A DNA stretch of 17,019 nucleotides from CAVSWN01 sp046728115 (GTDB taxonomy: Bacteria > Acidobacteriota > Vicinamibacteria > Vicinamibacterales > CAVVIG01): positions 1 through 17,019 of the forward strand of contig JBKPDW010000276.1 of NCBI GenBank assembly GCA_046728115.1, given 5' to 3'. The position numbers and the translations under genes were made by a program. Positions 7,640 to 14,108 of this stretch are shown in pieces. Each line of letters opens with the position of its first letter. Positions within the stretch are counted from its first letter, which is position 1. The notes under the pieces were generated by a model. That model was not told the DNA's origin and did no database searches. It saw only the letters and a list, made by a program, of their open reading frames with translations.

Positions 7640-9175
7640 GTGACACACCAAACCATCATCGTTCTCGATTTCGGTTCCCAGTACACGCAACTTATCGCTC
7701 GGCGATTGCGGGAGCTGTCGATTTACTCGGAGGTGTGGCCTCCGGATACACCGCTCGACAAGATTCGGGCGCGCGACCCAGCAGGCATCATCCTCTCGGG
7801 TGGCCCGAGGAGCGTGTCGGATCCCGGCGCCCCCAAGTGCGACAGGGGCGTCTACAGCCTCGGACGCCCCGTGCTCGGAATCTGCTACGGCATGCAGTTG
7901 ATGGCCGACGCGCTCGGCGGCGCCGTCGCACCGGCGCCGCAACGAGAGTATGGCCACGCGACCGTTCGCATCGGGGCCGCCGGACCGTTGTTTGTCGATG
8001 TGCCGCCCGAAATCCGCGTGTGGGCAAGCCATGGCGATTTTGTCAGCGCGGCGCCTGGCGGTTTTTCCGTGCTTGCGACGAGCGCAAACGCGCCGGTCGC
8101 GGCCATGCAGGATCTCGATCGCGGCCTGTATGCGATCCTCTTTCACCCCGAAGTCGTGCATACGGAACGCGGCCTCGAGATTCTCCGGAATTTCGCTTAC
8201 GGCATATGCGGCTGCACCGGCGACTGGACGATGGCGTCGTTTGTCGGCGAGGCGACGTCGCGGATTCAGGAAAGAGTCGGATCGGGACGCGTCGTATGTG
8301 CGCTGAGCGGCGGAGTGGATTCTACGGTCGCTGCGCTCATCATCCGTCGAGCAGTCGGCGATGGGCTCACGTGTATTTTCGTCGACAATGGACTGCTTCG
8401 GCTGGACGAAGCGGACCAGATCCGCAGACGCTTCGAGCGGCTGAAACTCCCGCTCGTCTTCGTGGACGCTTCGACGCTGTTTCTCGAGCGCCTTGCGGAC
8501 GTGACCGACCCGGAGCGGAAACGAAAAATCATCGGCGCGACGTTCATCGACGTCTTCGAGGCCGAGGCGGCGAAGCTGGGGCACGTGGACTTTCTCGCGC
8601 AGGGGACGCTCTATCCCGATGTCATCGAATCCGTATCAATCGTGGGACAGGCATCGCTCATCAAGAGTCACCACAATGTCGGCGGGTTGCCCGAACGGAT
8701 GCGCATGACGCTCGTCGAGCCGCTCCGCCAGCTCTTCAAAGACGAAGTGCGAGCCGTCGGGCGCACGCTCGGACTCGACGAGGAATTCGTCGTGCGCCAG
8801 CCGTTCCCCGGGCCGGGGCTGGCCGTCAGGATCCTGGGTGCGGTCACACACGAGCGCCTCGCGCTGCTGCGGCGGGCCGACGCGATCGTCGCCGAGGAAG
8901 TCAAACGTGCGGGTTGGTATACGCGCCTGTGGCAGAGCTTCGCAATCCTGCTACCGCTACGGAGCGTTGGCGTCATGGGGGATGAGCGGACGTACGAATA
9001 CACTGCCGCGATCCGGGCGGTCGAAAGCAAGGACGGCATGACGGCGGACTGGGCGCGTCTGCCACACGATCTCCTTGGCCGGATCTCGTCGCGCATCGTC
9101 AACGAAGTGAAGGGGATCAATCGGGTCGTGTACGACATCAGTTCGAAACCGCCGTCGACGATTGAGTGGGAATGA
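7640..9175 (+). CDS. guaA: GMP synthase (glutamine-hydrolysing)
   Basis: Converts XMP, ATP and glutamine to GMP, the last step of de novo guanine nucleotide synthesis in the cytosol. The protein has 511 residues, the usual GuaA length. The N-terminal class I glutamine amidotransferase has nucleophile Cys82 (GICYGMQ) and partners His169 and Glu171 (FHPEV). The ATP-pyrophosphatase domain starts with the P-loop SGGVDST (223-229). The GuaA dimerisation domain follows and ends in the family-typical DISSKPPSTIEWE. GTG 7640 is chosen because it places THQTIIVLDFGSQYTQ at the N-terminus as in the family; the longer frame runs back into the divergent gene. No Shine-Dalgarno motif is visible. The stop overlaps the dnaE start as ATGA, suggesting translational coupling. 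Confidence 0.97.
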   Translation: MTHQTIIVLDFGSQYTQLIARRLRELSIYSEVWPPDTPLDKIRARDPAGIILSGGPRSVSDPGAPKCDRGVYSLGRPVLGICYGMQLMADALGGAVAPAPQREYGHATVRIGAAGPLFVDVPPEIRVWASHGDFVSAAPGGFSVLATSANAPVAAMQDLDRGLYAILFHPEVVHTERGLEILRNFAYGICGCTGDWTMASFVGEATSRIQERVGSGRVVCALSGGVDSTVAALIIRRAVGDGLTCIFVDNGLLRLDEADQIRRRFERLKLPLVFVDASTLFLERLADVTDPERKRKIIGATFIDVFEAEAAKLGHVDFLAQGTLYPDVIESVSIVGQASLIKSHHNVGGLPERMRMTLVEPLRQLFKDEVRAVGRTLGLDEEFVVRQPFPGPGLAVRILGAVTHERLALLRRADAIVAEEVKRAGWYTRLWQSFAILLPLRSVGVMGDERTYEYTAAIRAVESKDGMTADWARLPHDLLGRISSRIVNEVKGINRVVYDISSKPPSTIEWE

Positions 9176-12100
9176 ACAAGGACCAGGAATCAGTGCCCGA
9201 TTTCGTTCACCTGCATCTTCATACGGAGTACTCGTTGCTCGACGGCGCCTGCCGGATCGACGAACTGCTCGACCAGGCGTCGCGGCTGAAGATGCCGGCG
9301 ATTGCCGTCACGGAGCACGGCAATCTCTTTTCGTCAGTGATTTTTCATGATCACGCCCGCGAGCGGGGCGTGAAGCCGATTCTCGGCTGCGAGGTCTACA
9401 TGGCGCCGGGCGACCGCCGCAGCAAGACGGGCAATCCTGGGGAGACCGCAAATCATCTGGTGCTGCTCGCCGAAACGGCAGAAGGTTTTCACAACCTGAT
9501 CAAGCTCGTATCGTCCGGCTACACCGAGGGCTTCTACTACAAGCCGCGCATCGACAAGGACGTGCTCGCCGCCCATTCGAAGGGCCTCATCGGGCTGAGC
9601 AGTTGCCTGAAGGGCGAAGTGGCCGAAGGACTGTCGCGGCAGCAAGAAAGAAAGGCGCGTGCCGCCGCGGGCGCTTACAGGGACATTCTCGGGCCGGAAA
9701 ACTTCTTTCTCGAATTGCAGTGGCACGGCATCGAGGAACAGCGTGTCGTGAACGCCGGTATCCCGGCGCTTGCTCGCGACCTCGGACTCGGCCTCGTGTG
9801 CACGAACGACGTGCATTACGTTCGCGAGACCGACGCTCATCCGCACGACGTGCTGCTGTGCATCGGGACGGGCAAGGCTTTCAGCGATCCGAAGCGGCTG
9901 CGCTACGAGGCCAGCCAGTTCTTCCTGAAGACGCCGGAAGAGATGACCGAGACGTTCAAGGATTTTCCCGAGGCGCTGCGCAACACAGTGCGCATTGCGG
10001 AACGATGCAACGTCAGGCTTGCGGAGGGCGAGAACCATCTGCCGAATTTCGACGTGCCGCCTGGATTCACGGTCGACGACTATTTCGAGCACGTGGTCCG
10101 CGAGGGCTTCGCGTTCCGCCTGCCCCGGCTGCGCCAGCTTGCTGCCGCCGGACGGCTGCATCACACGATCGACGAGTACGAGCGCCGGCTCTCGTACGAG
10201 ATCGAGATGATCAAGCGGATGAAATACCCGGGCTACTTCCTCATCGTCTGGGACTTCATCCGTCACGCGCGCGAGAGCGGCATTCCCGTGGGACCGGGCC
10301 GAGGGTCGTCGGCTGGGAGCCTCGTGGCGTATTGCCTTCGCATCACGGACGTGGACCCGATCGATTTTGAGCTGATCTTCGAACGGTTCCTGAACCCCGA
10401 GCGCGTCTCGCTCCCTGATATCGACATCGATTTCTGCGAACGGCGTCGTGGCGAGGTGATCGACTACGTTACGCAGAAGTACGGTCGGGAGAACGTTGCG
10501 CAGATCATCACCTTCGGCACGATGAAGGCGAAAGCGGTGGTGCGCGACGTGGGGCGCGTGCTGGAGATGCCATTCGCCGACGTCGACAAGGTCGCGAAAC
10601 TGATTCCGCCGGCGCTCGACATGACGCTCGACAAGGCGCTGGAGGAGAGCGAGCCGCTCCGTCAGATGGAAAAGGGCGATCCGAAGGTCAGGGAGCTGCT
10701 GGCCGTCGCGAGGCGCCTCGAGGGGATGACGCGTCATGCGTCAGTCCACGCCGCCGGTGTCGTGATCGCGCCGCGCGCCATCACAGAATACGCGCCGCTC
10801 TACAAGGGCGCCCGGGACGAGATTGTCACACAGTGGTCGATGAAGGACATCGAGCGCGTTGGCCTTCTGAAGATGGATTTTCTCGGGCTCAGCACGCTGA
10901 CGCTGATCGATGATGCCATCGCGGAGATTGCGCGGACGACGGGCGAGCGTCTCGAGATCGGTCTGATTCCGCTGGACGATGCCCGGACGTACCAGATTTT
11001 TCAGGAGGGCCAGACCTACGGCATCTTCCAGTTCGAGTCGAGCGGCATGCGCGACATTCTGCGTAAGGCCAAGCCGCAGCGGCTGGACGATCTGATCGCG
11101 CTCAACGCCCTGTATCGACCGGGGCCGCTGCGCAGCGGCATGGTGGACGATTTCATCGCGCGCAAGCAGGGGAAAACCGAAGTCCGGTACGACCTGCCGA
11201 AGCTCGAGCCGATCCTGGCCGAGACCTACGGCGTGATCGCGTACCAGGAGCAGGTGATCCGCATCGCGCGCGAACTCGCCGGATTCACGCTCGGCGAGGC
11301 CGACATACTTCGCAAGGCGATGGGCAAGAAGAAGGCCGACGTGATGCAGGCCCAGCGCGCGAAATTCGTGAGCGGCGCGAAGGCGAACGGCATCAATGAG
11401 AAAAAAGCCGGCCAGACGTTCGATCTGATGGAACATTTCGCCGGCTACGGCTTTCCCAAGGCGCATTCGACGGCGTACGCCCTGCTCGCGTACCAGACTG
11501 CATACCTCAAGGCCAACTTCCCGTGGCACTTTGCCGCGTCGCTCCTGACCATCGAGGCGCAGAACACCGACAAGCTGGCGCTGTATCTCGGCGAATGCAA
11601 GGAGCGGGGCGTGCCCGTGCTGCCGCCGGATATCAATGCCAGCGAGCGGCGATTTACCGTTGAACCCGGCAAGGGCGTCCGATTCGGCTTGACCGGTATC
11701 AGGAACGTCGGCGACGGGGCGATCGACTCGCTGCTCCAGGTCAGAAAACAGCGCGGCCGGATCGCCTCGCTGGCGGCGCTTTGCGAGGATCTCGACCTGC
11801 GGCTCGTGAACAAACGCGTGTTCGAAAGTCTGATCAAGGCAGGCGCCTTCGATACGCTCGCGGACAGGACGCCTCACGAGTCGCTGCCGATCGCAGCCTT
11901 TCGACCGCGACTGCTTGCCAGCATCGACGCCGCGTGCGAGTACGGCACGCGGCTGCAGCGCGATCGGGACGAAGGGCAGGCGCAGTTGTTCGGCAGCTTC
12001 GATACGGCAGACGGTCACCCGGGAAACGGCGCGACGCCGCAGCTGCTCCCGGACGCCAAACCGTGGACCGAGATCGAACATCTCGCCTTCGAGAAGGAGA

Positions 12101-12756
12101 CACTCGGCCTGTATTGGAGCGGCCATCCCGTCGATCGGTATGCGGCGCCTCTCAGAGATCTCGGCGCTAAGACGATCGGCGAACTGGCAGAACAGCCGAC
12201 AGGCGCTGCACGCGACAACGGCTGGGGATCGGGCGGCCCGAAACCGATCGATGCCGACACAACGGTCGGCGGCATCGTCGGCGCCGTCCGGCAGCTGAAG
12301 ACACGCAAGGGCGAGCGCATGGCGGTGTTCACGCTCGAAGACTCCCAGGGCGGCGTCGAGGTCATCGTGTTTCCCGAAGCGTTCCAGCGATCGGTAACGC
12401 TAATCGACACAGGGACGCTAGTGCTCGTGCGTGGCAAACTGGAGCGCGACGACGAGTCGATGCGGCTGCTGGCTTCGGAGATTGCGCCGCTCGACAGCGT
12501 TCGCGAGCGTGCGGCGCGCGAAGTCGCAATCTGCCTGCGCAAACCGGTGAGCCGCGGCGTCTTCGAAACGCTTGGCGAAATCTTCGCGCGGCATCGCGGC
12601 GATCGAAAGATATCCTTTCAGGTCGAAACCGGGGAAGCACCACACCGACTGCGGGTGACTCTCGACGTCACCGCGCAGATTCGCGTGAAGCCGTCGCCGG
12701 CGCTGGTTGCGGAGGTCGAGCAGGTGGTGGGCGCCGGTTCGGTGGAACTGCGATGA
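9172..12756 (+). CDS. dnaE: DNA polymerase III subunit alpha
   Basis: Replicative polymerase of the C family, 1194 residues. The N-terminal PHP domain (about 9-290) retains HxH ligands (His15, His17), the TEHGN and GCEVY motifs and a late NDVHY motif, so the metal site looks intact, unlike E. coli DnaE. The palm has PDIDIDF with catalytic Asp416 and Asp418, and KMDFLG with Asp569, the expected third aspartate. Helix-hairpin-helix/tandem-helix regions follow. QAQLF (936-940) matches a beta-clamp-binding motif, and an OB-fold (about 1030-1110) precedes a short C-terminal tail. ATG 9172 overlaps the guaA stop by 4 bp and has a GAGTGGG-like sequence just before it, the only plausible ribosome site in the window. 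A GTG six bases upstream is the alternative. Confidence 0.97.
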   Translation: MNKDQESVPDFVHLHLHTEYSLLDGACRIDELLDQASRLKMPAIAVTEHGNLFSSVIFHDHARERGVKPILGCEVYMAPGDRRSKTGNPGETANHLVLLAETAEGFHNLIKLVSSGYTEGFYYKPRIDKDVLAAHSKGLIGLSSCLKGEVAEGLSRQQERKARAAAGAYRDILGPENFFLELQWHGIEEQRVVNAGIPALARDLGLGLVCTNDVHYVRETDAHPHDVLLCIGTGKAFSDPKRLRYEASQFFLKTPEEMTETFKDFPEALRNTVRIAERCNVRLAEGENHLPNFDVPPGFTVDDYFEHVVREGFAFRLPRLRQLAAAGRLHHTIDEYERRLSYEIEMIKRMKYPGYFLIVWDFIRHARESGIPVGPGRGSSAGSLVAYCLRITDVDPIDFELIFERFLNPERVSLPDIDIDFCERRRGEVIDYVTQKYGRENVAQIITFGTMKAKAVVRDVGRVLEMPFADVDKVAKLIPPALDMTLDKALEESEPLRQMEKGDPKVRELLAVARRLEGMTRHASVHAAGVVIAPRAITEYAPLYKGARDEIVTQWSMKDIERVGLLKMDFLGLSTLTLIDDAIAEIARTTGERLEIGLIPLDDARTYQIFQEGQTYGIFQFESSGMRDILRKAKPQRLDDLIALNALYRPGPLRSGMVDDFIARKQGKTEVRYDLPKLEPILAETYGVIAYQEQVIRIARELAGFTLGEADILRKAMGKKKADVMQAQRAKFVSGAKANGINEKKAGQTFDLMEHFAGYGFPKAHSTAYALLAYQTAYLKANFPWHFAASLLTIEAQNTDKLALYLGECKERGVPVLPPDINASERRFTVEPGKGVRFGLTGIRNVGDGAIDSLLQVRKQRGRIASLAALCEDLDLRLVNKRVFESLIKAGAFDTLADRTPHESLPIAAFRPRLLASIDAACEYGTRLQRDRDEGQAQLFGSFDTADGHPGNGATPQLLPDAKPWTEIEHLAFEKETLGLYWSGHPVDRYAAPLRDLGAKTIGELAEQPTGAARDNGWGSGGPKPIDADTTVGGIVGAVRQLKTRKGERMAVFTLEDSQGGVEVIVFPEAFQRSVTLIDTGTLVLVRGKLERDDESMRLLASEIAPLDSVRERAAREVAICLRKPVSRGVFETLGEIFARHRGDRKISFQVETGEAPHRLRVTLDVTAQIRVKPSPALVAEVEQVVGAGSVELR

Positions 12757-12758
12757 AT

Positions 12759-12806
12759 GGTTGGCGCATTCGTGGAGTGGTGATTTGGGGAATCAACTCG
12801 CCAACC
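12759..12806. other. Composite hairpin in the dnaE-accA spacer
   Basis: Three stacked perfect stems can form: GGTTGGC/GCCAACC (12759-12765 with 12800-12806), GAGT/ACTC (12775-12778 with 12796-12799) and TGATT/AATCA (12781-12785 with 12791-12795), closing a TGGGG loop. This gives 16 base pairs, with a 9-base internal loop and a GG bulge, both on the 5' side. It begins two bases after the dnaE stop codon. No T-run follows, so it is not a classic intrinsic terminator. It could be an RNA processing or attenuation structure, or a palindromic repeat. The remaining spacer to 12840 shows no other signal. Confidence 0.55.
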
Positions 12807-12840
12807 CACCAGGGTCGCCGATTGACCAGCGAATAACGGC

Positions 12841-13809
12841 ATGCCCATCGAAACCCTCGACTTCGAGGAGCCCATCGCGGCTCTCCTCAAGGAGATCGAT
12901 GCGCTGGCCCTCCAGCCGCGAACAGACGCCCGCGATCGCGAAATCGAAACACTACGCCGGCGAATCGACTCGGTCCGCGCCGATCTGTATCGCACGCTGA
13001 CTCCCTGGCAGCGGGTGCTCGTCGCCAGACATCCGGAGCGTCCGGGGCTCGACCATTTCATTCAACGCCTTTTCACGGGCTTTACGGAGATCCACGGCGA
13101 TCGGCGATTTGCCGACGACCACGCCATCATGACCGGCTTCGCCGAGTACAAAGGACAGCCGGTGCTCGTCGTCGGCCACGTCAAGGGTCGCGATACGAAG
13201 GAAAAGATCTTTCGCAACTTCGGCTACGCGCGGCCCGAAGGCTATCGCAAAGCGCTGCGCGCCATGCGGCTTGCCGAAAAGTTCCGGCGCCCGATCGTGG
13301 TGTTCGTCGATACGCCGGCAGCCTTTCCGGGCATCGAATCCGAGGAGCGTGGCGTCGCCGAAGCGATCGCCGTGAACCTGCGCGACATGATGATGCTCGA
13401 CGCGCCGATCATCGTGATCGTGAGCGGCGAGGGGGGAAGCGGCGGTGCACTCGGTATCGCGGTTGGCGATCGCGTCCTGATGCAGGAGTTCGCGATTTAT
13501 AGCGTCATCCCGCCGGAAGGCTGCGCGGCGATTCTGTGGCGCGAACCCGCGAAGAAAGTCGAAGCCGCCGCCGCCCTCAAGCTGACGGCCCCGGATTTGC
13601 TGAAGGCCGGCATCATCGACGAGATCGTCCCGGAGCCCGTGGGCGGCGCTCACACCGATCCCGACAAGGCATCGGCGCTGGTGGACGATGTGCTCACACG
13701 CATTCTGCGGGAAGTGAGTGCGCTCAGCGGTGAGACGCGGCTGGCGAAGCGGTACGAGAAGTTTCGCAACATGGGGAGGGCGGGGGTGGATTTCGTCGAA
13801 AACGGTTAG
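12841..13809 (+). CDS. accA: Acetyl-CoA carboxylase carboxyltransferase subunit alpha
   Basis: With AccD it forms the carboxyltransferase that moves CO2 from biotinylated AccB to acetyl-CoA, giving malonyl-CoA for fatty-acid synthesis. The protein has 322 residues, the normal AccA length. The N-terminal helical stretch (about 8-55) is followed by LTPWQRVLVARHPERP, then the crotonase-like core with FTEIHGDRRFADD, FVDTPAAFPGIESEERG, SGEGGSGGALGIAVGD and SVIPPEGCAAILWR, all family hallmarks. ATG 12841 is preceded in frame by a stop (TGA), so no longer form starting with ATG or GTG exists nearby. No ribosome-binding motif is visible. The neighbour order dnaE-accA is also found in E. coli. A hairpin overlaps the stop codon. 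Confidence 0.96.
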   Translation: MPIETLDFEEPIAALLKEIDALALQPRTDARDREIETLRRRIDSVRADLYRTLTPWQRVLVARHPERPGLDHFIQRLFTGFTEIHGDRRFADDHAIMTGFAEYKGQPVLVVGHVKGRDTKEKIFRNFGYARPEGYRKALRAMRLAEKFRRPIVVFVDTPAAFPGIESEERGVAEAIAVNLRDMMMLDAPIIVIVSGEGGSGGALGIAVGDRVLMQEFAIYSVIPPEGCAAILWREPAKKVEAAAALKLTAPDLLKAGIIDEIVPEPVGGAHTDPDKASALVDDVLTRILREVSALSGETRLAKRYEKFRNMGRAGVDFVENG

Positions 13810-13821
13810 CGCGACCGTTTG
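13799..13821. terminator. Hairpin overlapping the accA stop codon, possible bidirectional terminator
   Basis: AAACGGT (13800-13806) pairs perfectly with ACCGTTT (13814-13820) around a 7-base loop that contains the accA TAG stop. On the plus strand only three T residues follow the GC part, so it would be a weak intrinsic terminator. On the minus strand four T residues follow, so it could equally stop transcription coming from the right. Confidence 0.45.
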
Positions 13822-13829
13822 GCTCAACT

Positions 13830-13871
13830 CTCCAGCACGGGGGACGCGTGGAACAGGGGGTAAAGAATTCT
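13830..13871 (+). repeat. Left inverted repeat of the GxxExxY relic
   Basis: This 42-base stretch, starting CTCCAGCACGGGGGAC, aligns without gaps to the reverse strand of 14043-14002 at 29 of 42 positions by hand count. Best conservation is in the outer ten bases (9 of 10). It lies downstream of the C-terminal remnant of the GxxExxY frame. Confidence 0.5.
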
Positions 13872-13888
13872 CGAGTGGCTGCTGGATA

Positions 13889-14001
13889 CCCGTTGACGAG
13901 TCGTTTGAGCCCATGCCGCAAGTGCGGCACATTGGACCGAGAGCGGTCTGAACGTTCATGGCCGCGGTGATGACCTTGTGGGTGATGTCCTCATGACGCA
14001 T
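13889..14001 (-). pseudogene. GxxExxY-family protein remnant, internal deletion and frame change
   Basis: Read on the minus strand, ATG 14001 begins MRHEDITHKVITAAMNVQTA followed by LGP, which matches the N-terminus of GxxExxY-family proteins (a PD-(D/E)XK-like family; typical form HEDITEKIIGAAxEVHxxLGPG). Immediately after, in another frame (13933-13889), NVPHLRHGLKRLVNG matches the family's C-terminal end (typically FNVxxLKxGxxRxVNG). The central 80-90 residues, including the GxxExxY signature and nuclease-like core, are missing. The first frame stays open by chance into antisense accA. The start is preceded directly by a CCACGGAGGACAC-containing repeat, which I recall as common upstream of this family. 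It is non-functional as a protein. The recognition is from memory of the family consensus. Confidence 0.7.
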
Positions 14002-14043
14002 AGAAGTTTTGCCTCCGTCTCCCCGGTGTCCTCCGTGGTGGAG
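14002..14043 (-). repeat. Right inverted repeat, directly upstream of the GxxExxY start codon
   Basis: Read on the minus strand this begins CTCCACCACGGAGGACACCG and ends one base before the ATG of the GxxExxY remnant. It contains the CCACGGAGGACAC-type, GGA-rich word. It aligns with the left repeat at 29 of 42 positions with no gaps. Confidence 0.55.
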
Positions 14044-14074
14044 CGTGTCGTGGAGAGTGCGGTGAATACCGTCG

Positions 14075-14097
14075 CGCGGCGAAGCCTGCCAGCCGCG
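14075..14097. other. GC-rich hairpin just upstream of recJ
   Basis: CGCGGC (14075-14080) pairs perfectly with GCCGCG (14092-14097) around an 11-base loop, ending 11 bases before the recJ ATG. It would sit where a ribosome-binding site is expected, and no Shine-Dalgarno motif is present. In such GC-rich DNA a 6-bp stem can arise by chance. Confidence 0.3.
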
Positions 14098-14108
14098 GGC
14101 CGCCCCTG

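Larger units (their letters stand above)
13830..14043 (-). mobile_element. Decayed GxxExxY-type element bounded by inverted repeats
   Basis: A 214-bp unit in the accA-recJ spacer consists of an inverted repeat (14002-14043), an internally deleted GxxExxY-family reading frame (14001-13889, minus strand) and the opposite inverted repeat (13830-13871). The outer ends lose similarity just beyond 13830 and 14043. No target-site duplication was seen. Whether GxxExxY genes move as elements is not something I can cite as established; the bounded structure is what suggests it here. Apart from the terminator-like hairpin at the left and a small hairpin at the right, this unit is the content of the 299-bp gap between accA and recJ. 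Confidence 0.45.

Noticed and set aside
7240..8985. Plus-strand 581-codon frame overlapping the propeller gene and guaA
   Set aside because: It crosses two well-supported genes in the wrong frame and has shadow composition.
9334..12126. Two long minus-strand open frames (about 467 and 461 codons) antisense to dnaE
   Set aside because: dnaE is conserved along its full length; the antisense frames show no family motif and no start signal.
12952..13932. Continuation of the GxxExxY N-terminal frame antisense to accA
   Set aside because: Similarity stops at the LGP residues; the rest mirrors accA and is open by chance.
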